NCBI RefSeq assembly: GCF_945859685.1
Contig: NC_079147.1
Coordinates: forward strand, 47,684,177 to 47,748,176
Reading direction: 5' to 3'
From: Eupeodes corollae
Taxonomy: Eukaryota > Arthropoda > Insecta > Diptera > Syrphidae
DNA: 64,000 nucleotides
How positions within the stretch are numbered: position 1 is the stretch's first letter; every line of letters begins with the position of its first letter. Of the stretch, positions 9,481 to 21,068 are shown in pieces. The notes below the pieces were generated by a model. It had not been told where the DNA came from, searched no databases, and worked only from the letters and a program-made list of their open reading frames with translations. Position numbers and translations under genes: made by a program.

Positions 9481-12360
9481 TATAGTGACAGAAATGTTAT
9501 ACTTAACCTTTAGATCTAAGCTTTTATGCAGAATACAGTAAATGTGTAATTCGTCAACACTTCAGTCTACAAGAGCTTCATTCTCAATTGTTCTTGATTG
9601 AAGCACAAAGTTTTGATTTTTCAAATAAGTAACTTGTTCAAACAGCTCAAATTTTTCACCAGTTTTGTTATGAAGGTTTTAGTTTTTGGAACTGTGGCTG
9701 CAAATTCCTCACCAATTTTTAAGTGAATTTATCTACTCTGCTGCGTGTTTGAAACCTCTACCTTTCATTTTTTAGTAGTGGTCTAGTTTTATCTGCTCAA
9801 ATGTCAAAATTAAATTAGTGTTCTAACTTAAAATCTAATCCCTTATTCGATTAGATTTTTTTTATTTTAAAAGTCTCTCAATGGGCAGGTTCAGACGACA
9901 CGAGGGACTTTGGCAAGTAGGCAAGTTTCTGGCATATGATTGGCCAGCTGCCAAAAAATATCCTTCCAACTAAGGCAACTTTATTGGAAAGTTGACTGGA
10001 AAGTTAGTCAAGAAAAGTCTTAATAACTATCAAGCAAAGTCTTCTTCCGTCAAAATGACAGCTGATCATGTCTTTTCATTCAACTGAATGCTGAACCTTA
10101 TTACTCTACGATTTATTTATTTTCTGCACAGCTTCATTTAATGTTTTGTGTAAAATGGTTAACTGTCAATTTGGAAAAGAAATAAGTAATATTTCTTTAA
10201 AGTACAATATACAAATATTGATAGACTTGTAGCTTGCCTGAAAAGTATTTTGTAGACAGTAATGTTTTTGGTAGTTGTTGAACTATAAACTTAAAGTAGA
10301 GGTTTGTGAAGCAAAGTTCTGAATTTGAAATTCATGACACTTGAAAAACTAACTTGTGGTCTTTTTCAAAATTCACGTTCAAAGAATGAAGGTGACTGCA
10401 AATGAACATGCCCAATGTTAGTACACATAGACAGTTATACTACTTAACTCTTCTTAAAACTCGAATGTGACAATCCACATACTATCTTTCAAGTGTCAGG
10501 AATTCGGTACATAAATATGAGTAAAACTTTACCTCGGATGGTAACCATTTATTTGTATCACTCAAAGTTTACAATGACTGTGGCTAAATTTGCACTTACC
10601 AATTTTTGATATCACAGAACAGGATGAATCAATGCCAGCCATTTTGACAAATGCAATCAGCTCCTAAAATATGCCCCCTATCAGCTGTCAAAATTCATTA
10701 GGAAGGTCACTCTTCGAAACCTTTATTAAATTAGAATACTTACATAGACGCCTTCGACCCTGTTTTCGTCAAAATTTGATTAAAAATATTTTACTTACGA
10801 TGTCGAGTGCTTCTTAACAAAGGCAAACAAATTCATACCACTAAACAACTACTGCCTCTTATTAGTGAATTTTCGACTCACTCAAGACCTAAAGAGTACA
10901 GACATTGAATAGAACACAAATAATAACTTATTCAAATAGGTGGATAGGTAGGAAGGTATTTGCCTCCACCTAAAATTATATATCTTTGAAAACAATGTGG
11001 CAAAATTAGGTCGATGAAAGAAAAACCATAAAACAATGCAGGCAATTTAAAAAGTTTTCCAATACATTTTGTTTGAATTGGGCCATCACCATCACCATCA
11101 GTTTTCAATATCTAGACCATCGAAAATATTTATTTCTATTGAAAGAGACAAAAGATACACATTTTATAAACTTCTTTGTCTCTATCGAAATTTGTTTTTT
11201 GTTTTTGTTTTTATTATTGCAGCAAGGATATTCGAAAAATTCATGAATGCAGCCAGAAAGACGAGGAAACAAATAAAACAAAAACTAAAAAAACAACAAC
11301 TACACCACCCTTTTGCCTCCTTAACTAACTTGCATTGAATTTCATGTTCGGTTATACATCATTCTGTTCCGTTAAGGAACATAACCGTAGGACACTATAA
11401 ACAGAAGGGTCCTTGCTCGATACACATTATAGCTGTAAGGTAAAGGTTTAGAGAAGAGACTCCTACTTCTGACGGCTTGGTGGCGGGTAGCGGATGGCAG
11501 GCAGTGGCATAGTGACAGTGGTGTGAATAGAGACCAAGTTGTGGAAAGTCTCGAGAAGAAAGAAAAAAATATCAAAAAAACGGAAAAACAGCAGACATCG
11601 ACTCCGACTTCGAGTCCAAGTCCGACATGACATCGACACCCAGCGCCAACGTAAAGTGCTATAACACCAAGAGTGGATCCTTGTTGGTTGTGTGTCGACT
11701 TCAACTCCTATACAGTACAGTGTACTATAAACTCTACGTCTACAGTCATTGTCGCATTATTGTCCTTCTGAATCCTCTCTATATCCTATATCCAACTATA
11801 TCCTTATCCTAGACAAAAATACTATAGTTTGAGCGCCGAGTTACTTTTTCCACTCAGTTTACTTGAATATTGACAACAACAACGAGGATAAAATAAAATT
11901 TCAATTTTTGCTTTGTTTTGTTTGCGTTATTTTTCTTTTCTTTTGCCGTCCCTATTTGCCCTACAAATTTACGGGTGTTTGCCCTTATGTTACTCGTATA
12001 AAATTGTATGTTGAAGGCGGGTTTTGATTTTTCCTTCCTTTTGAATTTAAAGAGATTTTTTTTGTTCGTCCTTTCTGATTTTACAATAATGCATACATTA
12101 TTGAATTCTAAGTTGATGTTTTTGTATTTATTATTTACTTTATGGTTGTTTATGTCAGCATTTGTGTAAACAGAAAATATGGACACACAAGAAGGATAGA
12201 TAATATTTGTAGGTCCTTAGGTAGAGTGAGAGTAATGTGGGAAGTCGATTTAGAAAAAAAATTCTTAGTTATGTTGGTTACAGGGTTCTCATTGAACTTG
12301 TGAATAATTTCTTCAGTCAAAAAACTCAACACTTAAGGAAGTGTTGTCAAATATTACTTT
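9481..12360. other. Unassigned unique DNA
   Basis: About 2.9 kb in which I recognise no gene, RNA or element. The open frames here are short and low in complexity. There is a short CATCAC run near 11085-11100 and AC/TC-rich stretches near 11450-11700. Probably host intergenic or intronic sequence. Confidence 0.55.
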
Positions 12361-12873
12361 TCCATTATCAGTTACTTACTTACTTACTTACTTAAGGTGG
12401 CGCTACAGTCCGGGCGGACCTGGGCCTCAACCAACAAGCTTCTCCAGCCAGCTCGGTCCCTAGCTAGCTGTCTCCAGTTTCGCACGCCAAGTTGGTTGAG
12501 GTCCTCGCCCACCTGCGTGCGCCACCTGAGTCGCGGTCTTCCTCTACTGCACCGTCCCTCGGGATTGGATTCGAAGACCTTCCGGGCTGTAGCGTTGATG
12601 TCCCTCCGCTCTACATGACCTAGCCATCTAAGCCGCTAGACTTTAATTCTGCTAACTAAGTCAGTGTCGCTGTACATCCCGTACAGTTTGCCGTTATATC
12701 TTCTTCTCCATTCTACATCTATGCGTACGGGACCAAAAATCACCCGAAGAATTTTTCTCTCGAAGCATCCTAAGACGCTCTCATCTTTCTTTGACAGGGT
12801 CCAGGCCTCACCGCCATATATCCGAACCGGGATGATGAGTGTCTTACTCTCTCTCTAAAGAGGATTTTACTTC

Positions 12874-14027
12874 TTACTTCTTTACTTTGCCTTCTAAGTC
12901 CAAAGTAGCAAAAGTAAGCAAAGTAGCGTTGTCTGTGTTTATAGCGGTGCCTAGGTAGACAAAGTCCTTAACTACCTCAAAGTTATAGCTGTCCATGGTG
13001 ACGTTTTGTCCAAGACGTCGTCGTTCAGTGTCCTTTTTTGATGACACCATATACTTGGTCTTGCCCTCATCGACCACTAAACCCATCTTCTTCGCTTCTG
13101 TCGCAATGCTCAAAAACGCTCCACTGACATCACGCTTTAATCTTCCAATTATGTCAATATCATCTGCGTATCCGAGTAATTGGATGGATCTTTGGAAGAT
13201 TGTGCCTCTATTGTTGACGATTGAGTTTTGCACAATTCTTTCCAGAACGATGTTGAAGAAGTCGCATGACAGTGCATCGCCTTGTCTAAAACCTTTTTTG
13301 ACATCAAATGCATCGCTAAGATCTTTTCCGAACTTAATAAAGCAGCGTGCATTCTCCATCGTCATTCTGCACAAACGAATAAGTTTGACAGGGATGCCAA
13401 AACTAGACATTGCTCGGTAGAGCTCTTCCCTATAGATGCTGTCAAACGCGGCTTTAAAATCGATAAAGAGATGGTGGGTATCGATTTGAAGCTCCTGGGT
13501 TTTTTCCAAGATCCGCCGTAGTGTGAATATTTGGTCGATAGTGGACTTTCCTGGTCTGAAGCCACACTGATAGTTATCAATTAGGTTGTTGACGAACGGC
13601 TTCAGACGTTCACATAATACGGCAGAGAGGGTCTTATACGCAATGTTAAGGAGACTGATGACTCTGTAGTTGGCTCAATTTAGAGGATCTCCTTTCTTAT
13701 GTATTGGGCACACTATGCCTAGATTCCACTCATCGGGCATGCTTTCTTCCGACCATATTTTGCAGATGAGTTGGTGCATGCTCCCTACCAAGTCATCGCC
13801 TGCTGCTTTGAATAGTTCAGCTCCAGCAGCTTTGTTTGACTTAAGTTTAAATATAACTATCTTCACTTCGTCAAGGTCGGGTAGGCGGCATTGTTGATCT
13901 GCGTCTCCTAGGTTGAGTGGTTCTATCTCCCTTACAGCGGAATTCGCTTCGTCATCGCCGTTATATAATTTGGAGAAGTGATCTTTCCATATTCTCAGCA
14001 TCGACTGCGGTTCTACCACGATGTTCT
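12874..14027 (-). pseudogene. LINE-Y copy A reverse transcriptase region
   Basis: Frame 14019-13675 carries the RT N-terminus: FKLKSNKAAGAELFKAAGDD, IWSEESMPDEWN and PIHKKGDPLN. After a frame break, 13509-12874 has LFIDFKAAFDSIYREELY, FRQGDALSCDFFN and the catalytic GYADDIDIIG, then GKTKYM and FVYLGTAINTD. The catalytic YADD is preserved although the frame is broken. The enzyme would copy element RNA at a nicked target. This is the best-preserved LINE-Y palm domain in the window. Confidence 0.85.
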
Positions 14028-14589
14028 CCTGATCGTCTTTACAGGGTTCGGTTCGTGGCTGGTAACCTTGGGAGGTTTTTTTTTACCTTAAGGTAAAATT
14101 TACGTACCAAATTCCTGTTGTGACGTCCCTCTATCTCCTCGATCGCGAGCTTCTCATATGCTCTCTTTTTTCCATCTAAGAAGCCGGTGTTCCTCTCTCC
14201 TCTTCTGCTCGTAGAGCTCACGAGTAGCTCTAGCCCTTTTGTTCAGCGCCGTTTTGTATGCCTCTTGTTTCGCTGCGTGCGCTTGCCGGCATTCGTCGTC
14301 AAACCAGGGTTTCGCTGTGGGGGCCGTGTGAAACCTAGCACTTCAGAGGCGGCATCTCTGATGGCTGCAAGGCAATGTTGCCACTGGTTTTCAATGCTTA
14401 ATGCAGTCAGCATAGGACTCCTTAAGAGATTATTAGAGACTCGATCGGAAAAGTACATGGCAGTCTCTTGCGATTGTAGCCGTGTAACGTCGAATTTTCT
14501 CACAGTACTTCCTTGTTTTGGCTTGGATCGGGATATCCGTAGCCGTACCTTGGCTACAACGAGGTAGTGGTCCGAGTCAGTGGTGGCCT

Positions 14590-15239
14590 CTCGGAATGTT
14601 CGGATAGAATGTATACTGGAGAAGTGTCGTGCGTCGATCGCAATGTGGTCAATCTGGTTGACTGTTGATTGATCAGGAGATTTCCATGTCCCTTGTGGAT
14701 ATTGAGATGTGTAAACTTCGTACTAGCTACCAGAACGTCTCGCCCCGCAGTGAAATCGATGTCTTCTCTTCCTAGCTTGGCATTAAAATGTCCTAAGACA
14801 ATTTTAATGTCATAGCCAGGGCACTACTCATATGTCTTTTCCAAGAGCTCGAAGAATAGGTATGTCTTTGGTGTCTTCATCTTCCTCCTCTGTTTGTTCA
14901 TGCGCGCATATTAGGCTTATGTTGGCGAATTTAGCCTTGATGCGGATTGTCGTCATGCGCTCGCTCACACTGTTGAAACTCAAGACTTTTTGCCTGAGCC
15001 TAGTTCCAACAACAAATCCACACCCAAATAGACGCTGTCTTTGTTCTTGGTAGTAGTCGCCGTAGTAGATATCGAAGTCTTTTAGTTTGCGTTTGCCCGG
15101 TCCATCCCATCGCACTTGTTGAATGGCTGTAATATCTGCCTTGCAGCAGTTTAGGGCCTCCGCTAATTTTTCGGCCGCATCTGGTCTATTAAGGGACCTA
15201 ACATTCCACGTGCATATCCGAAGTTCGTTGTTCTTAATA
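14590..15239 (-). pseudogene. LINE-Y copy A APE-type endonuclease region
   Basis: Reading from 15239 down: an LRICTWNVRSLNRP-type start, a cysteine-rich AEALNCCKADITAIQ segment, then frame 15115-14828 with RWDGPGKRKLKDFDIYYG and FGCGFVVGTRLRQKVL, followed by ISLICAHEQTEEEDEDTKD. Near 14660-14620 are NQIDHIAIDARH and a SDHYLV-type end. These are hallmarks of an apurinic-type endonuclease that nicks the target. Frame breaks near 14825 and 14700 inactivate it. Confidence 0.8.
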
Positions 15240-15269
15240 TTTTCTTGAGCAATGGACGATGAAAAGACT

Positions 15270-15345
15270 TCCCGAACGTACGGACCTACGAACGGACTTA
15301 CAAACCGATTGCAATTACTTCCTATTTGAAGTTAATATTGCTGTG
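15270..15345. repeat. Possible scrap of an S-element arm terminus
   Basis: Contains GAACGTACGGACCTACGAAC and ACCGATTGCAATTACTTCC followed by GAAGTTAATA. This resembles the outer arm of S elements (see 45,410-45,535 and 62,990-63,115). The match is short and imperfect. Confidence 0.4.
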
Positions 15346-15577
15346 TTGAAGTGGGAGCTCTGAATAATTCTTTTGAGGACGAGGAATGTATACACTTCGT
15401 TCCTGTGGATGCTTTATTCCTGTTCAATCGGTCTTGAAATAGATGAACAAATAGTGACGTTCATGGCTCTTTTTCAATCTACTGTAGGCTTTTCTGGGTC
15501 AAAACCACAATTATAATCACTTATCAGGCTTTTGGCTTTAATATTTCACATATTTCGATGAAGAAGATTTTTACTTC

Positions 15578-15690
15578 GATGTTGAGCAGACTGTTTTCTT
15601 TTTCCTTTTTTAGTATTGGGCCAACAAAACTACGGTTCTGTTGATCGGGCATATTTTCTTCAGGACATATTTTACAGGTTTAACCACTTT
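15578..15690 (-). pseudogene. Scrap of a LINE-Y reverse transcriptase
   Basis: The minus strand reads like the IWSEE-MPDEWN-CPI-KKGD segment of LINE-Y: TGTAAAATATG, GAAGAAAATATGCCCGAT and GGCCCAATACTAAAAAAGG. Strongly decayed and isolated from copy A. Confidence 0.55.
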
Positions 15691-16833
15691 GTAAGTTTTG
15701 CTATCAGGGGCACGTAAACTGGGTTTCCATAATTATCTATAGCTCCAATGATATTGAACAACTGTTTAAAGTTATCAAGTACAAGACTTTTGACAGTTTT
15801 TGTTAAATCATTTTTTAATGCTAACACTGTAAATCAAAAAATTATGTATACCATACAGGTAACCTTCATAACAAACGTCCTGATGTATAGGGAGGTTAAT
15901 AATTACACTTTCCTTAAATACTATCCGCTCCTGTCAGAAAGACAAATAAAAAACACATAAAACAGAAACACCATCAACATTGAAATAATTGGAACGTGCT
16001 TGATGGAAAGGCTAATATTATAATTACGTTCAAGTGCGATGGGGCTGTACGGTTCTGTGTGCTATGCTGGGGGCTAGGGCTAGTGCTATACGTACTCTAT
16101 ACTCGACATGGTGAAGCGCTTTTGGGGTCAAACATAAATTATATTCCAGTAGCCAATGCCAATCACGTACAACTCAAACTTCCTGACTGGCGGTGGCGAG
16201 CTGACATATTGCCAAGGACTATCGCATACTGACATATAAGCGTGTTCGTATAGGATTCAACGTATACGTACATCTCACAAAATTAGTCTGTGTGATTTTG
16301 TGTGTGTCTTGATGTTGAAGTTTTTATTTATTCTTTTCAGTTTTCTGTTTCTGATGATTGCGGCATATGTTCGCACGGTTGATTTATGGTTAAAACATTT
16401 ATGCTTTAATGCTTTTCATTTTCAAAATATTATTCCGAGTAAGTAATTTTAGTTGAATTTGTACTTTTTGGTGTACTATTTGGTTTGGAGAAAGCTGCTT
16501 CATTAATAAACCAACTGTCATAACAAACGGTAGTTAAAAACGTCAAATCATTTTAAGATTCTGTCAGTTTGTTAAATTTAAAAATTACTTTCATTGGTTA
16601 AAACTAAAAACTCTTAGTTTTAATAAAAACCTTCATTAATGGGAAAAAATGCTAGGTGTGTTTTAATCAAACCGTGAATCATAGAAGAAGTCCTTTTTCT
16701 ACCCTAAAACCTTAGCATGAATTATTTCCAACCAAGGAAAAAAAAATGAATACGCTTTTAATTGCTTAATTAGATCATTATAAAACATGTTTAGTGACAA
16801 AATTTAAAAAAGTTTATATGTTTAAACTTTTGG
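15691..16833. other. Unassigned DNA upstream of LINE-Z
   Basis: No gene or element recognised. It holds AT-rich sequence and a short GC-richer stretch near 16030-16220 without coding features. It includes the 5' flank of LINE-Z. Confidence 0.5.
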
Positions 16834-16909
16834 GGAGAAGACAAATTTGGCTTCGTATACATTAGTCTTCGACTAACTTCTCTCACGGTCGGTTTGATTA
16901 ATCTTCATC

Positions 16910-17818
16910 ATGTCTAAAGTTTGCGCTAAATGCGAACAAAGTATAAAACGTTCCAAGGAAATTAAATACGTTAAATGCGAATATTTCTGCGGTCGTTTTT
17001 TTCATAAAAATTTTGTCGATATAAGTGACAACGATTTTGATATAATTGCAGAAAAAAGATTATTCTGGAAATGTAATTCTTGTCAAAGTATTAATCTTTC
17101 CCAATTTATTAACAATTTCAATGTTCTTTCTGAGAGTGTAAATGATCTCAAAAAAGAGTTCTCTTCCTTTAAAATGTCTCAGTTAAATTCCCCACCTCGC
17201 AAATTAGCGAAAAAAATCATACCTGACTCTTCGCCAAGTCTAATCGACAATAACAATAATTTAAATCGTGTAAATAGTGATATGCCTGGTGTAAATAACA
17301 ATTTAACTGAAAATTCAAAAATGGAACTCATTTCAATCAATGACCCATCATTAAATGATAATATTCCCGGACCTTCAAAAAAAACTAATTCTAAAAAATC
17401 AGAGTTTGTTGTTGTTGAGAGGAAAAAAAGAAACCCCCAAAAAAAGAAAAGAGAAGTGAAAATTATTGGCACGAATACGTCAACAAATTTAAGTGCTATA
17501 CCAAAAATAAAATGGCTTCATCTATCTCGTTTTGCAAACACAACTACTCCTGAAGACATTGTTAATTTCATATCTTCAAAAACAAACATTCCTACAGATT
17601 CCTTTAAATGTTTTATGTTAGTAAAAAAGGATGCAAATGTTTCTGAACTTAAATTCGTTACATTTAAATTGAGTGTTTCACATGAACATTTATCAACAGT
17701 CATGGACTCTTCGTTCTGGCCCATTCATGTTCAAGTTAAATATTTTTTAACTCTGGACAAAAAAGAGAAAACAATAACTATACATCCCGAGCCTCCGAGT
17801 CTCTTAGATCAATCATAA
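16910..17818 (+). CDS. LINE-Z ORF1: PHD-like zinc-finger protein
   Basis: A 302-residue intact frame. Residues 5-60 form a PHD-like cysteine/histidine cluster (CAKC, KCEYFCGRFFH, WKCNSC). It is followed by a Ser/Asn-rich middle, a Lys/Arg-rich basic block near residues 155-185 (ERKKRNPQKKKREVK) likely to bind nucleic acid, and a C-terminal domain of about 95 residues beginning IKWLHLSRFANTTTPEDIV. The latter has the look of an RRM-like or 'HLSRF' domain of LINE ORF1 proteins. Its role would be coating element RNA. ATG chosen: first in frame, 75 bases into the element. Confidence 0.85.
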   Translation: MSKVCAKCEQSIKRSKEIKYVKCEYFCGRFFHKNFVDISDNDFDIIAEKRLFWKCNSCQSINLSQFINNFNVLSESVNDLKKEFSSFKMSQLNSPPRKLAKKIIPDSSPSLIDNNNNLNRVNSDMPGVNNNLTENSKMELISINDPSLNDNIPGPSKKTNSKKSEFVVVERKKRNPQKKKREVKIIGTNTSTNLSAIPKIKWLHLSRFANTTTPEDIVNFISSKTNIPTDSFKCFMLVKKDANVSELKFVTFKLSVSHEHLSTVMDSSFWPIHVQVKYFLTLDKKEKTITIHPEPPSLLDQS

Positions 17819-19248
17819 TTTGCCAAAAACCAACGTCACCATCGTCATCATTATCAGCTTCATCTTCATCGCTTTCTCCCATCACACCTTTCTTAATAAG
17901 ATCGACTCTTTCTTCACCTTCAACATCACCGCTATTATCGTCGCCGCCGCCGCCACAGCCATCGCCACCGCCACAGCGATCACCACCACCGTCACCATCG
18001 TCATCAACAGAAACTTCCCACTGCAACAATGCATTACTCTTAACTAATGCTTCTGCTTCTCATTCTGATTCATATAATTTCCTTGGTTATTATCAAAACA
18101 TTGGAGGAATGCGCACAAAAATGCAACAATTGCTTCTATCGTCATCATCTGAGCAGTTTGATTTCTTTGCGTTTACTGAATCATGGCTAACCAAGAATCA
18201 CAACAATGCAGAGATGTTTAATAGTCATCAATACTCAGTGTTTCGTAAAGACAGATGTTCTGTATCCACTGGACTAGAAAGAGGAGGAGGGGTGCTGCTT
18301 GCTGTGCGCTCCGTATATGCCTGTACCGAATTATCATTGCCAACATCAAATAATTCATCTTTTGACATTGATCAAATTATTATTAAGGTATCATTAAATT
18401 GTAAAAAAGATATTTTTCTAATAGTGAGTTATATTCCGCCAAAGAGTCATATAGATTTGTACAAAGAACATATAAACAATTGTATTTATTATATTTCTAA
18501 GCTTAATAGTAAACAGCATGTCATCTTAGTAGGTGATTTTAACTTGCCGAATTTAAATTGGGTATTTGATTCTGATGAAGGTCTTCTTGTTCCTTTCAAT
18601 GTAAATAATGAGTGTGATTCTTTATTTATTGATTCGCTTTTAACTGTTAATTTGGTTCAAATGAACAATTGTAAAAATAGTTTAAATAGAACACTCGATT
18701 TATTGTTTGCAGATAAAGACTTAAATTTGTTCGTAAATAATTCTATTTTTCCAATATTTCCAAACACTTTACATCACATAGCTTTGATTTTTGAATTTAA
18801 AATACTGAACTTTTTCAAACCAAAAATGCCTTTTAAATATAGATATAATTTCTCCAAAGCTAATTTTAACAACATTGCGAGTTATATTGATAATAATGTA
18901 GTACTGCCTTTAACTTTTATTCAATCTTGGGAATTATCAAGTTTTTACAACAATTTTCTTAGTTCTCTTAAGACAGCCATCGATCTATTTGTTCCTAAAA
19001 CTAAATTGAAAAATGCTTCTAAGCCTCCTTTGTATAACAGTCGATTAATTAATTTAAATAATAAAAAGAATAAAGCTTATAAATGTTTAAGAAAGTGTTA
19101 TTCTGATGCCAATTTGCGCAGCATTTATAATGAGTGTGAAACGAATTTCAATGTTCTAAATAAATTTTTATACAAAAACTATATTTACTCTTTGGAATCC
19201 AAGTTAAGAGTTAATAGTAAATGTTTTTGGAGTTTCATTAAAAGTTAA
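17740..19248 (+). CDS. LINE-Z ORF2, N-terminal part: Ser/Pro-rich linker and APE-type endonuclease
   Basis: The frame is open from 17740, overlapping the end of ORF1 by about 78 bases, but its first ATG is only at 18109. The stretch before that ATG encodes a Ser/Pro/Thr-rich, low-complexity linker from CCA/TCA/TCG triplets. Just before the ATG it encodes YNFLGYYQNIGG, the usual start of the endonuclease domain (YYQNxxG), so translation probably begins upstream at a non-AUG codon or by coupling to ORF1. Downstream are FDFFAFTESWL (catalytic Glu), GGGVLLAV, IVSYIPP, VILVGDFNLPNLNW (catalytic Asp/Asn), RTLDLLFAD and NTLHHIAL in place of the usual SDH-type motif. The frame stops at 19246-19248 next to an A-run, where RT continues in another frame. 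Confidence 0.85.
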   Translation: MFFNSGQKRENNNYTSRASESLRSIIICQKPTSPSSSLSASSSSLSPITPFLIRSTLSSPSTSPLLSSPPPPQPSPPPQRSPPPSPSSSTETSHCNNALLLTNASASHSDSYNFLGYYQNIGGMRTKMQQLLLSSSSEQFDFFAFTESWLTKNHNNAEMFNSHQYSVFRKDRCSVSTGLERGGGVLLAVRSVYACTELSLPTSNNSSFDIDQIIIKVSLNCKKDIFLIVSYIPPKSHIDLYKEHINNCIYYISKLNSKQHVILVGDFNLPNLNWVFDSDEGLLVPFNVNNECDSLFIDSLLTVNLVQMNNCKNSLNRTLDLLFADKDLNLFVNNSIFPIFPNTLHHIALIFEFKILNFFKPKMPFKYRYNFSKANFNNIASYIDNNVVLPLTFIQSWELSSFYNNFLSSLKTAIDLFVPKTKLKNASKPPLYNSRLINLNNKKNKAYKCLRKCYSDANLRSIYNECETNFNVLNKFLYKNYIYSLESKLRVNSKCFWSFIKS

Positions 19249-19249
19249 A

Positions 19250-20956
19250 AAAAAATCTAATGGATTCCCTAAAAGTATGCAATATTTAGGTTCGACTTTA
19301 ACAAGTCTACCATCTATTTGCGATGCCTTTGCTAAGTTTTTCAAGTCAAATTATATTGATTCTAATACTGTCACTAACGCCTCTTTTTGTCAATCTCTAA
19401 ATAGTCTAAACATAGGAAATTTAAGTGTTACCTTATCAGAAGTTGAATTGGCTCTATCTGGTCTAACTGAAGATAAAAATTCTGGTCCGGATGAAATTCC
19501 ACCTATTGTTTTAAAAAAATGTTCCGTCGTTCTGTCTAGAGTTTTGTGTTTTGTGTTTAATAGTTCGTTAACATATGGTGTATTTTTGCCAGAATGGAAA
19601 ACGTCCTTTGTTACTCCTATTCACAAATGTGGTCCAAAACAGGAAATAACAAACTACCGACCTATTAGTAAATTGTCCTCGATACCAAAATTATTTGAAA
19701 AAATTGTTTGCGATAAATTGAATTTTTTATTAAAAGAAATCATATCCCCGTACCAACACGGTTTTGTACCCGGTAGATCAACTTCCACTAACCTAACCAT
19801 TTTCACGAATTGTATTCTAAATTCATTAGAAAAGGGTTACCAAGTGGACGTTATCTACACCGATTTTGCAAAAGCGTTTGATAGGGTGCATCATAAAATT
19901 CTATTAAAAAAATTAGAGAACATAGGTTTTCATTCCAACATGCTAAAATGGCTGACAGAATATCTTACAGGGCGCAGTCAACTCGTTTCAATTGATTCGG
20001 TTACCTCTCATCCCTTTTCTGTAACTTCTGGCGTTCCGCAAGGGAGTCATTTAGGTCCAATGCTGTTCCTTATTTTTATTAATGACCTACCTGATGTCCT
20101 TACAAACTCAATGCGTCTTATGTTTGCGGATGATTTAAAATTTTTTAGACGTGTAAAAAACTTAACAGACTGTACACTTCTCCAAAATGATGTAAACAAT
20201 CTTATCAAATGGTGCAATATAAACCAATTAGCTCTAAACATATCCAAATGTCAATGCTTTTCGTTTACACGTCGTTTGTTACCTATTGTTTACGACTACA
20301 ATATGCAAAGTCATGTCCTTGATAGAGTTTCTATTAAAAAAGACCTTGGAGTCATTTTTGATTACAAGCTAAACTTTGTACAACATACAGAATTCATGGT
20401 GAACAAAGCCAACTCTATGTTGGGTTTTATTTTTCGTAATTCATTTGGTCTTAAGGACCCCTACACACTTAAAGCCCTTTATGTGGCTTATGTTAGATCA
20501 ATCCTTGAATATTGCTGCGTAGTGTGGAATCCTCATTACAATGTTCATATTACAAGAATAGAAAATGTCCAAAAAAAATTTACAAGATTTGTAGTACACA
20601 AACAAGGCTGGAACATTGAAATGCCTTCGTATATCGTTAGATGTCAGCTTATTGGTATGCAGACATTAGAAAATCGCCGTAAGATGTTTGCCATAAATTT
20701 TGTCAGAGATATTTTAGCATATCATATTGATTGTCCTTATTTATTATCGCTTATTGATCTTTACGCTCCTTCTAGAGAACTAAGAATTCGAACATTATTC
20801 CGGGAAAACGTTCATAGAGTAAATTATGCGTTTAATGAGCCCATAACTCGCAGTGTTAGGGAGATTAATAATGTATCACTTAATATAGATTTTAATTTTC
20901 ATTTGAGTCGAAACTCATTCAAAAATATGTTAAAGTTGTACTTTTTAACAAATTGA
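19250..20956 (+). pseudogene. LINE-Z ORF2, C-terminal part: reverse transcriptase
   Basis: A 559-residue frame from the ATG at 19277, but the domain really continues from the upstream endonuclease frame. The shift lies in the A-run near 19247-19255, so an indel of one or two bases would rejoin them. Motifs: EDKNSGPDEIPP, PEWKTSFVTPIHKCG, NYRPISKLSSIPKLFEK, YQHGFVPGRST, VIYTDFAKAFDRVHH, GVPQGSHLGPMLF, the catalytic MFADDLKFFR, LNISKCQCFSF and KDLGVIFDYKL, then the C-terminal domain to 20956. All core RT motifs are present. The break may be a real mutation, a sequencing error in a homopolymer, or a slippage site. Confidence 0.85.
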
Positions 20957-21068
20957 ATAATGTAATTAAATAATTGTAATTTTTTTTTATAGCTTTAATG
21001 TTATAATGATTTAACGAATATTTTAAAAACTTCATTTGTCTATTTGAGATTGTAAACTCTAATTGATA

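Larger units (their letters stand above)
12371..15239 (-). mobile_element. LINE-Y copy A, nearly full coding length but inactivated
   Basis: Minus-strand non-LTR retrotransposon. The 3' end at 12371-12394 is a (TTAC)n tract on the plus strand, that is (TAAG)n on the element strand. Coding sequence can be followed from the endonuclease (15239-14590) through a linker (14567-14040) and reverse transcriptase (14027-12874) to a C-terminal GVRNWRQLARDRAGWRSLL motif near 12500-12420. Several frameshifts and stops break it. The 5' end departs from copies B and C near 15239, so it is truncated or rearranged there. Clade not assigned; the compact 3' end resembles RTE-type elements. Confidence 0.88.

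Noticed and set aside
11069..11704. Frames of 89-110 codons on both strands
   Set aside because: Low-complexity composition, no domain, no codon or neighbour support.
12397..14567. Several plus-strand frames of 60-141 codons
   Set aside because: They are antisense to LINE-Y copy A, whose minus-strand RT and endonuclease motifs are clear.
17778..18029. 83-codon Asp/Gly-rich frame on the minus strand
   Set aside because: Antisense of the CCA/TCA/TCG triplet repeats in the LINE-Z linker.
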